Shown: positions 14,024 through 21,145 of the stretch, in pieces | How the letters are laid out: every line of letters begins with the position of its first letter | Position numbering within the stretch: position 1 is the first letter of the stretch | Source of the DNA: Desulfurococcales archaeon | GTDB lineage: Archaea > Thermoproteota > Thermoprotei_A > Sulfolobales > NBVN01 | Assembly (NCBI GenBank): GCA_026986255.1 | Contig: JALSOX010000029.1 | Coordinates: 1 to 23,775, forward strand | DNA: 23,775 bases | Direction: 5' to 3' | The notes under the pieces: model-generated | The model's database searches: none | Told to the model about the DNA's origin: nothing | What the model saw: only the letters and a program-made list of their open reading frames with translations | Program-made: the position numbers and the translations under genes

Positions 14024-14812
14024 CTACCCCTCACATTTCTCCCTTAATTCCGACCTTATTATGTTCTTCAGGCTCTGAGGTATGTAAATCTCAACGTCAA
14101 CAGGCAATTTTCCTTGAGTTGGTGGTTTAACCTCATTGTCGTTATAGAGAATAATATCATGCTTTAATAAAGCCCTTAGCCCCGCACAGTCTAGCCCTCG
14201 AATTAATTCCATGAACTTCACTTGGAACTCTTTACTCTCAATAATGTCCTTCTCGCGAACTAAGGCACCACACACTAAGCATGTTAGGTCCGGCGTTAGT
14301 GAATTGAAGCCGCAGCAGGGGCATTGCGGTGGCAGAACTCCGTATTTCTTCTTGAGCCAAGAGTTCCTCCACTTGACACGCAATATATCAAGCAAGTCAT
14401 TTCTTCCTAGTTTTTTCAAGAACCCGTAAATGCGTGGTATCACACTCAATGCAGTGTCTATGCCTACATTGAAAGCTATGAACTCCAGCTGCTCCGGAGT
14501 TAATTCGCTCAGCATGAATGCTAGCCTAGCAGCTATTACTTCATTGATTTTATCGCGAGCTCGTAAGTACCTCTTAGCTATGACCTTTACGTTACTGTAT
14601 GACGTGAGTGAACCGTATAGCTCGATCAATATGTCTGAGAGTAACTCTTTATATTGCTCTTTAGTTAACCCCAAGATATCCAGGCCCGTCAAACTTACGA
14701 AATCCATTACGTACTTGTCTATCCAAGCCTCTACGTTTACTTCTCGCTTTTTCTTGGTTTTCCTTGTCTTGACCTGGGTTTCTCTCTTTTCCTTCTTTTT
14801 CCTCCTCGCCAT
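14024..14812 (-). CDS. Hypothetical protein with basic N-terminus and C4 zinc ribbon
   Basis: This 262-residue protein matches no family I can name. Residues 3-23 contain 14 Lys/Arg (RRKKKEKR...KTKKKR), a likely nucleic-acid-contacting tail. Residues 30-155 are predicted mainly helical. A zinc ribbon follows: CPCCGFNSLTPDLTCLVCG, with Cys164, Cys167, Cys178 and Cys181. The C-terminal 70 residues include HDIILYNDNEVKPPTQGKLP and an IEIYIP-like strand. It lies downstream of the DRG GTPase (51-base gap) and immediately upstream of the thioredoxin-like gene. A ribosome- or RNA-linked role would fit the basic tail, but this is a guess. Confidence 0.65.
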   Translation of the reverse strand: MARRKKKEKRETQVKTRKTKKKREVNVEAWIDKYVMDFVSLTGLDILGLTKEQYKELLSDILIELYGSLTSYSNVKVIAKRYLRARDKINEVIAARLAFMLSELTPEQLEFIAFNVGIDTALSVIPRIYGFLKKLGRNDLLDILRVKWRNSWLKKKYGVLPPQCPCCGFNSLTPDLTCLVCGALVREKDIIESKEFQVKFMELIRGLDCAGLRALLKHDIILYNDNEVKPPTQGKLPVDVEIYIPQSLKNIIRSELREKCEG

Positions 14813-14863
14813 GAATTTAAGCCTCGCTTTAAATGCGTAATAACCGGTGGCCTTACTTGAACC

Positions 14864-16060
14864 TCATATACCTTTGATTTTAGTCCTTATTTCTATGACG
14901 TCTCCATCCTTCAGTACGTGATCTAAACCTACACGCTCACCTGGGTAATTGGCGGAAGGCCCCCAGATTCTGGCGTACTTGAAGTACCTCAAGAACTCTT
15001 CCCGTATGCGTTTCACGGCGTCCTCCACAGTGGCTCCCGCCTTAAGTATCATTGGCTCGGATGAAGGCTTAGAGGAATTAGGTTCCTTAGTGTAAATCCT
15101 GATTATTCCGGTGATATTGAAGATTATCCTGGGTATTGCACTCAGACCCTCCCCTTTTATCGCTGAAGTGATCGCCGTAGGTACATCGGGTAGGGCTTTG
15201 CGTATTAATGCCTCCACTTTCTCTGCGTAGTGGTGGGCCACGAGGTCCTTCTTAGTGAGTACTATCAATGAGGGCTTGAATGTAACTCTTTCGTAAATGG
15301 CTTTCTCAACATCGTCTAGGGTCACGTGGCCGTAGATCTTCACTATAGCGTTATATATCTTGTAGCTCTCCAGCAGTTTCCTAACGTCGTCAGCTGTACA
15401 GCCTTCTAGCCTTCCATAACTGATGACCTTTATCCCATGTGCGGCCTTAGTCCTCTCTATCTTGACCCTACCCCTAGGCTTAATTATGTATATCCCTGCT
15501 TCGGAAAGTTCCCTGCAAAGTACCTTAAGCTGCTTCAACGGCTTGTTAGATAGATCCACGACAAGCATTATGGCGTCCGCGTTACGTGCCAACCCAAGGA
15601 CTCTGGATCCCCACCAAATCTCTCCCCGCGAAGCCCCCTCAACGATCGCTGGTGCCTCCACTAGCTGGAACTGTATGTCCTCGAACTTCAGCATCCCAGG
15701 CACTGGGAACTTAGTTGTGAAGGGTACCTCGCTTACATCTGGTCTAGCATTAGTCAATGCGGAAAGTAAGGCGCTCTTACCGGAATTAGGCAGCCCCAGC
15801 ATTACTACCTGAGCGGCCCCCTCTTTCTCTATGAAGAAGCTCGGCGCCCCAGTGCCTGCTCTCCTAGCCTTACGCTCCTCAATCTCCTCCCTTAGTTCAG
15901 CGATCTTTCTCCTAACCCAAGACCTCAAGTTCTCTGTGCCCTTGTGTTTCGGTATGGCTGATAAGTACTCCTCCAAAGCCTTCAGCTTCTCCTCAGGCGT
16001 CCTAGCCTCTAGGTACTTAACCCACTTTGCCCTAGCCTCAGCTGGCAGGTTAGTCGGCAC
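14864..16060 (-). CDS. DRG-family GTPase with TGS domain
   Basis: This 398-residue GTPase has an N-terminal helical region (residues 8-68, KWVKYLEARTPEEKLKALEEYL). The G domain carries P-loop GLPNSGKS (89-96), switch Thr in VPFTTKFPVPG, a G3 region reading VEAPAIVEG (135-142) in place of D.PG, and TKKD as G4. It ends in a TGS domain (LKAGATVEDAVKRIREEF...DHVLKDGDVIEI). The order matches the archaeal/eukaryotic DRG branch of Obg-like GTPases, which associate with ribosomes. The GTG start follows AGGGTG at good spacing, with a TATA-like ATTATAA about 40 bases upstream. The altered G3 is noted separately. Confidence 0.88.
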   Translation of the reverse strand: MPTNLPAEARAKWVKYLEARTPEEKLKALEEYLSAIPKHKGTENLRSWVRRKIAELREEIEERKARRAGTGAPSFFIEKEGAAQVVMLGLPNSGKSALLSALTNARPDVSEVPFTTKFPVPGMLKFEDIQFQLVEAPAIVEGASRGEIWWGSRVLGLARNADAIMLVVDLSNKPLKQLKVLCRELSEAGIYIIKPRGRVKIERTKAAHGIKVISYGRLEGCTADDVRKLLESYKIYNAIVKIYGHVTLDDVEKAIYERVTFKPSLIVLTKKDLVAHHYAEKVEALIRKALPDVPTAITSAIKGEGLSAIPRIIFNITGIIRIYTKEPNSSKPSSEPMILKAGATVEDAVKRIREEFLRYFKYARIWGPSANYPGERVGLDHVLKDGDVIEIRTKIKGI

Positions 16061-16096
16061 GTCAGCACCCTAAGATTTCTTCTTTACCTCTATACC

Positions 16097-16103
16097 TTAT
16101 AAT
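16097..16103 (-). promoter_or_regulatory. TATA-like box of the DRG GTPase gene
   Basis: Minus-strand ATTATAA is centred 40 bases upstream of the GTG at 16060. It lies in the 70-base gap after the RNase HII gene, so the GTPase gene can be transcribed independently of the operon upstream. Confidence 0.4.
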
Positions 16104-16130
16104 GATTTAATAACCTAACAATGCCCCACT

Positions 16131-16823
16131 CTAGGACTTCTTGAGCCATTTACTTAGCCCCTGACCTTGCTTTTTCTCAGTAACCGTTACACCGAATCTC
16201 CTCAACGTGCTCCAGGACCGCCTGATGATTGAGGGCGCTACTGCTGAAGAATTAATTAGGTGCTTCTCGAGCCACCCTATGGTTCTGGGGTCGGCTGGGT
16301 AACCGCTTCCAAAATCACCGTATGCTTCCTTGAGCTTCGACACATGAAGATCTCTGAGAAACTTAGCTACTATTGACGCAGCAGCAACAACAACGTATTT
16401 CCTATCAGCCTTAGGCTCCAGCACGAATGGTATCTCACCTATCCCTTCCTTGAGTATGGCGAGGGCTTTCCTACCTGTTACGGCGTCAACGTAGATTTTC
16501 TTTATTCGTAACCCCATCCGTAAAATATTATTTACTAAATCAACAACGGCCTTAGCATATATCACGTTGATGTTCATCTTATCGATAACTGATGGAGGAA
16601 ACCGCTTAACCATAACCACTTCGGCGTACCTCAGGACGGTCGTCACGAGCCTAGATCTCGCACTTGGAGTAAGTTCCTTACTATCCCTGACGCCAAATTC
16701 ACGCAGTCTCTGAAGCGTGCGGGGATCGATGGCGACCCCAGCAACAAACATATCCCCTATAACGGGGCCTCGCCCAGCCTCATCTACTCCCAGAACTACG
16801 ACCCCTGAACTTCCTTCTCTCAC
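16131..16823 (-). CDS. rnhB: Ribonuclease HII
   Basis: This 230-residue enzyme cleaves the RNA strand of RNA/DNA hybrids and removes single ribonucleotides from DNA. The family motif VDEAGRGPVIGDM gives catalytic Asp14 and Glu15 and the GRG substrate-recognition loop. The third acid is Asp113 in KIYVDAV and the fourth is Asp140 in KADRKYVVVAAASIVAK. Length and order match archaeal RNase HII, with a slightly extended basic C-terminus (KKQGQGLSKWLKKS). The GTG start overlaps the upstream TGA by 4 bases and follows a G-rich Shine-Dalgarno, so it is translationally coupled to the TIM-barrel gene. Confidence 0.95.
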   Translation of the reverse strand: MREGSSGVVVLGVDEAGRGPVIGDMFVAGVAIDPRTLQRLREFGVRDSKELTPSARSRLVTTVLRYAEVVMVKRFPPSVIDKMNINVIYAKAVVDLVNNILRMGLRIKKIYVDAVTGRKALAILKEGIGEIPFVLEPKADRKYVVVAAASIVAKFLRDLHVSKLKEAYGDFGSGYPADPRTIGWLEKHLINSSAVAPSIIRRSWSTLRRFGVTVTEKKQGQGLSKWLKKS

Positions 16824-17665
16824 CTTGGGTCACCCCCTCTCACATAACTTACTACCCACCTCAGTTCACGTATGTTAATGTCTCTCCCCGTAATGTCCTT
16901 GAATATTTCCAGCACACCTACTCCTGCGTGAGGAACGTGTGACCGTATTGCCTGCATTAATTCCCTTAGGAATTCCTCGGAGGGAACAACGTGAGTTATG
17001 ACGGTGTAGGGTCCTGGTACGTGGATGCCATGGATGTGCGCTACCTTAGCGCGTTCTAACATTATTGGGGGCAAATCATTAACTATGGTTAAGGGGTTAT
17101 GGATTACTTTCCATCGTTTAACTCTACGCTCAATTATGTGCGGAATGTCGAGGCATACACCCACCTTTCCGGGATCAGCATGCATGAGCAAGTAAGGTAA
17201 ATACTCCTCGTTAGAGCAGCACCGATCCATTACGGTCTCGATGAGTAATGGTATCCCTAACTCATCAGAAAGTTGCGAGAGAGTCTCTAGCGACATTCTC
17301 GCGGCTTCGAGACAGAGCTTGTTCTTAGGGCCGCACCAAGACTGGTTAGTGGATAAATGAACAACGAAGTAAAGAGGATCTAATTTACTGGTTACGGACG
17401 TTATTACTTTCGATATTATTCTTTCCGATAATTCCCTAATCTCCGGGATGGGGGAGGCTAGGAATAATTCCCTCCAAGGTAAATGTAAACCTACTTCCAG
17501 CCCCTCCCTACGTATGGCGTCAATTAATGCATCAGGTATCTCCTGAGTGAAGGGTAGTGGGTAATCCATGCTTAATTCTATGCCGTTCGCATTAATCCTT
17601 GTTAGGCTTTCTACGAAACCATGATTTATTATGTTCCGATACCAGCAATTAATGAAAGCCTTCAT
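16820..17665 (-). CDS. TIM-barrel sugar phosphate isomerase/endonuclease IV-like protein
   Basis: This 281-residue protein follows the AP-endonuclease-2/xylose-isomerase-like barrel. Strand ends carry possible metal ligands: GIELSMDYP, GLHLPW (His60 region), YFVVHLS, LLIETVMD, VGVCLDIPH, AHIHG and VGVLEIF. The pattern of His, Glu and Asp at strand ends suggests a metal site, but the substrate cannot be read from sequence. It does not show the full set of endonuclease IV ligands clearly, so an isomerase or epimerase role is as likely as DNA repair. ATGA overlaps link it to DUF354 upstream, and a second 4-base overlap links it to rnhB downstream. Confidence 0.8.
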   Translation of the reverse strand: MKAFINCWYRNIINHGFVESLTRINANGIELSMDYPLPFTQEIPDALIDAIRREGLEVGLHLPWRELFLASPIPEIRELSERIISKVITSVTSKLDPLYFVVHLSTNQSWCGPKNKLCLEAARMSLETLSQLSDELGIPLLIETVMDRCCSNEEYLPYLLMHADPGKVGVCLDIPHIIERRVKRWKVIHNPLTIVNDLPPIMLERAKVAHIHGIHVPGPYTVITHVVPSEEFLRELMQAIRSHVPHAGVGVLEIFKDITGRDINIRELRWVVSYVRGGDPR

Positions 17666-18735
17666 TTAGTATACCCCGTAATCTCCATTATGGTCTGTAG
17701 AAGCTTCTTCATGGGATCTTCGAAGTCTTTAGTTAACTTACCCACTATATCATCGTATGGAGGCTTAGGGCTCTTTGCATGTTTGTCTATTATTTCAAGT
17801 GCCTCATCGTTAGTGGTTATGTTAAATAACGGGTATCCCTTAGACCGTACGTACTCATTTATTGCTAGTCTTTCAGGATAGTATGTTAAGCCTGGGGTTA
17901 GGAGCAACGCAGCTTCCCTAGCTATGGACGCACCGCCTGTTATGACGGCGGCCGCGTAATACGTAAGGCTCACGCCATCGTATCCTCCCCGAATAATCCT
18001 AGGCCTTACTCCTAAGGAGTTTAGCTCCCTAATTAACTTGAGATGGCTACGGTACCTGGGAAGTAATACAACATCATATCCTTCCCTCTTCAACGTCAGC
18101 GCTAATTTAACGACGTCTACTCCTACCTTTAGTCCTTGATAATACGTTGCTTTCTCCTCGTGGGGTCTTAGAACGACATACTTCCTGGGATCGAGTCCCA
18201 AGGACTTAACATAACGTACATTAGGTCTGCTGCGTAGGATCCAAAAGAGCTCATCGACAGCCTCGTACTGGATTAGCTTGGCATTACCTCGGAACACGTA
18301 TCTTCCTATGTCACCCGGATCTATGGCTTTAGAGCACAGAATAACTGATGCCAGCGGTAGTGACAAGCGACTTGGTATTTCCGCATGGGGGGAATCCGTT
18401 ATACCTACATACGGGATGCCCACGCCGTAAGCGAGCCGGGCAGCTGAGGGATTAGGATACGCTACTAGGAGGGTAGGGCGTTTCTCCTTCACAATAAGTA
18501 TGAGCTTCAATACCCGCTCAGCATCTGCTAGGACCTTATCGTAAGGATCCCCCTCGGAGTACCTCCCCACAACGATGGGATCTATTCCTAAGCGTTTTAG
18601 CGAGCCCACAGTATACTCATACTCCCTACAAGTAACCAGCGTACTAAAGCCTGCCCTCTCTAACTCCCTGGCTACGAATCCAAGTAGGGTACCCTGCTTT
18701 GAGGTCAGCGCGTCCAACCACACGACGGCACTCAA
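17662..18735 (-). CDS. DUF354 family protein (GT-B glycosyltransferase-like)
   Basis: This 357-residue protein begins VVWLDALTSKQGTLLGFVARELERAGFSTLVTCREYEYT, the DUF354 opening. It continues with KRPTLLVAYPNPSAARLAYGVGIPYVGITDSPHAE and PRKYVVLRPHEEKATYY, then GYDVVLLPRY and VITGGASIAREAALL near the C-terminus. This is a two-Rossmann-domain GT-B layout, as in UDP-GlcNAc 2-epimerase and MurG-like transferases. Function in archaea is unknown. The TTG start at 18735 follows GGGGCCTAGGA. It begins an operon with the TIM-barrel and RNase HII genes and is divergent from the glmM-type mutase, an amino-sugar enzyme, so a surface-glycan link is possible. Confidence 0.85.
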   Translation of the reverse strand: MSAVVWLDALTSKQGTLLGFVARELERAGFSTLVTCREYEYTVGSLKRLGIDPIVVGRYSEGDPYDKVLADAERVLKLILIVKEKRPTLLVAYPNPSAARLAYGVGIPYVGITDSPHAEIPSRLSLPLASVILCSKAIDPGDIGRYVFRGNAKLIQYEAVDELFWILRSRPNVRYVKSLGLDPRKYVVLRPHEEKATYYQGLKVGVDVVKLALTLKREGYDVVLLPRYRSHLKLIRELNSLGVRPRIIRGGYDGVSLTYYAAAVITGGASIAREAALLLTPGLTYYPERLAINEYVRSKGYPLFNITTNDEALEIIDKHAKSPKPPYDDIVGKLTKDFEDPMKKLLQTIMEITGYTK

Positions 18736-18769
18736 ATCCTAGGCCCCAGAGGGAAATGCTGTGAAACAG

Positions 18770-18781
18770 TTTTTAGTTTAT
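18770..18781. promoter_or_regulatory. TATA-like region between the DUF354 gene and glmM
   Basis: TTTTTAGTTTAT lies about 28-39 bases before the ATG at 18809. It is also the only AT-rich block upstream of the divergent TTG at 18735, at 35-46 bases. It shows that the longer in-frame start at 18761 lies at or before the promoter and is unlikely to be used. Confidence 0.5.
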
Positions 18782-18808
18782 GATCTCGATGATAATGATG
18801 TGGTGATC

Positions 18809-20182
18809 ATGCGTAACAGGCTGTTTGGAACCGACGGCGTACGAGGGATTGTTAACGAGACCTTAACACCTGATTTCATACTGCGTCTAGCCCTAGCGAT
18901 AGGGGATTACTTTCCTCCAGGTAGCAGGATCTTGGTGGGGAACGATGCCAGGGCCGGGAACGAGTACATAGTGAAGATCGTGATAGGAGCATTGATAGCT
19001 TCCGGACACAAGGTCTATTATGCCGGAGCATTACCCACGCCTGCACTCCAATTCAATGTTAAGGAACGCGGATTCGATGGTGGTGTGATGATTACTGCCT
19101 CACACAACCCTCCTCAATACAGTGGTGTGAAAGTGATAATGAGTGATGGAGTGGAGGCGCCCCGCGATGTTGAAGAGCGTATAGAGGAGGCATTCTTCAG
19201 CGGCAGATGCAGGAGGGTTCCCTGGCACGCGTTCGGGGATCAATACTTCAAATTAAGTGATTCCGTGGAATACTATGTCGAGGGGGTGGTGAGGAAGGTC
19301 GATTCGGAACGGATTCGGAGAAGGGGATTTCGTGTCGTTGCTGACTGTGCCAATAATGTAGGTGCACTAACAACCCCCAGAATACTTAGACGCTTAGGGG
19401 TTAAGGTTCTCAGCGTTAACGCGCATCTCTCACCAATACCGTATAGGGAGCCTGAGCCCGTGCCCGAGAACCTGACTGATACTTCAGGGATTGTCCGAAC
19501 CGTCAGAGCGGACTTCGGGGTAGCTCACGATGGTGATGCGGACAGAGCAATATTCATCGACGACATGGGCCGCGTAATCCCTGGGGACAGAAGCGCAACT
19601 TTGCTCTGCCGACATATAGTGGTGAATAGGAAAGATAACGCGCCTAGGAGGGTCGTGACAGCAGTTTCCTCATCAACCATAATTGAGGATGTACTCAAGG
19701 ATCTAGGAGTTGAAGTATACTGGACTAAGGTTGGTAGCGTGGGTATAGCGAGAACCATGATGAGGATAGGTGCCTTGGCAGGATTTGAGGAGAATGGAGG
19801 CTTCATGTACCCACCCCATCAATATGTAAGGGATGGGGGGATGGCACTGGCTTTAATGCTTGAGTACTTATCCTATGAAGGCAGGAAGCTAAGTGAAGTC
19901 ATCAATGAATTGCCCAGCGCGCACCTAATTAAGACTAAGGTTCCATTAAGTGACAGAGATAAGGCCACGGAGATAATTGAGGAGATAAAGAGGAGGTACA
20001 GCAACCTTAGAATCATAGACATAGACGGCGTTAAAGGGATCGGTGAGGACTTCTGGTTCCTCGTTAGACCCTCTGGAACAGAACCCGTGTTAAGGATATT
20101 CGTTGAGTGTAGATCGAAGAACAAGGCAGAGAAATTACTTAATGAGATATTCAGCATAGTAAAGGAGGTGATGGAAGGATGA
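18809..20182 (+). CDS. glmM: Phosphoglucosamine mutase / phosphomannomutase family (GlmM-type)
   Basis: This 457-residue alpha-D-phosphohexomutase interconverts 6- and 1-phospho sugars through a phosphoserine. Motifs in order are: N-terminal RLFGTDGVRGIVNETLTP, active-site TASHNPP with Ser98, metal-binding AHDGDADRAIF, substrate loop GFEENGGFMYPPHQYVRDGG, and C-terminal phosphate clamp RPSGTEPVLRIFVE. Archaeal members can act on glucosamine-, glucose- or mannose-phosphate, so exact specificity is open; the NGG loop resembles GlmM. The in-frame GTG at 18761 is rejected because a TATA box lies just after it; ATG at 18809 gives MRNRLFGTDG. It overlaps the Trm112-like gene by 4 bases. Confidence 0.9.
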   Translation: MRNRLFGTDGVRGIVNETLTPDFILRLALAIGDYFPPGSRILVGNDARAGNEYIVKIVIGALIASGHKVYYAGALPTPALQFNVKERGFDGGVMITASHNPPQYSGVKVIMSDGVEAPRDVEERIEEAFFSGRCRRVPWHAFGDQYFKLSDSVEYYVEGVVRKVDSERIRRRGFRVVADCANNVGALTTPRILRRLGVKVLSVNAHLSPIPYREPEPVPENLTDTSGIVRTVRADFGVAHDGDADRAIFIDDMGRVIPGDRSATLLCRHIVVNRKDNAPRRVVTAVSSSTIIEDVLKDLGVEVYWTKVGSVGIARTMMRIGALAGFEENGGFMYPPHQYVRDGGMALALMLEYLSYEGRKLSEVINELPSAHLIKTKVPLSDRDKATEIIEEIKRRYSNLRIIDIDGVKGIGEDFWFLVRPSGTEPVLRIFVECRSKNKAEKLLNEIFSIVKEVMEG

Positions 20183-20562
20183 GATACGCATTAATGAACT
20201 TAATTGCTTGCCCTATGTGTAAGCACTTTCCTCTAAAACTTTACGTGTTCGAGGAGAGGGTATTCGAGAAGGAATATGAGGTTAGCGAGCCCTTCTGTGA
20301 TGTTTATTGCGGTAAGAAAGGGAAGAACGTGAGTGAACTTAAGCAGGAAGAGCTAAACTGTAAAGAGTGTGTGAAACATGACGTGGTGGCAGGCCTCTTA
20401 ATTTGCCCTAAGTGTGGTAGGTGGTATCCAATAATTAACGGCATACCGCTTATGTATCCTGATAGCAAGCGCAAGCACCCCAAGGTTAGGGAAAAGGAGG
20501 AGGAGTTCCTTAGAAAGTATCGTGAAAAGCTACCGGCGGAACTAAGAAGCATTACCTCCTAA
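20179..20562 (+). CDS. Trm112-like zinc protein
   Basis: This 127-residue protein matches the Trm112p/YcaR family: MRYALMNLIACPMCKHFPLKLYVF at the N-terminus, and LICPKCGRWYPIINGIPLMYPD near the end. Trm112 proteins activate methyltransferases acting on tRNA, rRNA and release factor. The usual zinc site is formed by Cys11, Cys14, Cys76 and Cys79. A second set, Cys40, Cys44, Cys61 and Cys64, lies in the middle insertion and could bind another metal or form disulfides. The start overlaps the glmM stop as ATGA behind GGAGGTG. No partner methyltransferase is adjacent. The last 11 bases overlap the end of the minus-strand gene at 20552. Confidence 0.82.
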   Translation: MRYALMNLIACPMCKHFPLKLYVFEERVFEKEYEVSEPFCDVYCGKKGKNVSELKQEELNCKECVKHDVVAGLLICPKCGRWYPIINGIPLMYPDSKRKHPKVREKEEEFLRKYREKLPAELRSITS

Positions 20563-21034
20563 ATCTCCTGCGTCGCCTGCGCCTTAAGCCCCGTAACAAT
20601 AACTCAGTAGTTGACTCTTCTGCCTCAATCCTAGGCTTCAGTTCCTCAACAGCTTTCATTAGGGATTCTGCCTCGTCCTCAGGTAGTTTATTCTGCTCTA
20701 GAAACTCTTCACCTATCGACGTTAATCTCAACCTACGCGTCGTAGGGTCTGTCTCGAGCAACCCCAAGTACAGCAGTATCCTGATGTCCTCTGCCAAGGC
20801 CCTGCTGCTGGGGGTATCTCCTATCATTATGAACTCGTACCCTATATCAACGTTCTTTTCGTTCTTCAGCATGTACACGAGGTTCGTTAGGGAGCGCTCC
20901 GAGATTTCCTTAATGGCCTGGATTATGTGCAGGATCCTCAACTTCTTAGGATCCTTTTTAACCGCCTCTACCGTTACGACGGGTTTAGTTACTATTCGTA
21001 GCTCCTTGCTTCCTCCAGAACCTTTCTGTGACAA
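20552..21034 (-). CDS. Winged-helix-like hypothetical protein with Arg-rich C-terminal tail
   Basis: This protein of about 160 residues is not recognised by family name. After a polar N-terminus, KKLRILHIIQAIKEISERSLTNLVYMLKNEKN and ALAEDIRILLYLGLLETDPTTRRLRLTSIGEEFLE look like a winged-helix domain with a terminal wing strand. Archaeal regulators often have this layout. The C-terminus is strikingly basic: from GLRR it runs RRRRRFRR, which is unusual. The frame is open to a TTG at 21091, but the TTG at 21034 follows GGTGAT and a TATA-like CTTAATTTT about 35-43 bases upstream, so it is preferred. Its 3' end overlaps the Trm112-like gene by 11 bases. Confidence 0.62.
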   Translation of the reverse strand: MSQKGSGGSKELRIVTKPVVTVEAVKKDPKKLRILHIIQAIKEISERSLTNLVYMLKNEKNVDIGYEFIMIGDTPSSRALAEDIRILLYLGLLETDPTTRRLRLTSIGEEFLEQNKLPEDEAESLMKAVEELKPRIEAEESTTELLLRGLRRRRRRRFRR

Positions 21035-21145
21035 TCTATCACCGTTGTTAATTTGACCCCTTAGGAAAATTAAGCGTTCCCGATGCTTCAATTAGGCAAA
21101 AATTAAATCTCGTGGCATCATCTCATAGATTATGGGGTGACGCTG

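Noticed and set aside
14430..14840. Plus-strand open frame of 136 codons opposite the zinc-ribbon gene
   Set aside because: The opposite strand has the C4 zinc ribbon, a basic tail and ATG start; the plus frame is a Ser/Leu-rich shadow that would run across that gene's promoter.
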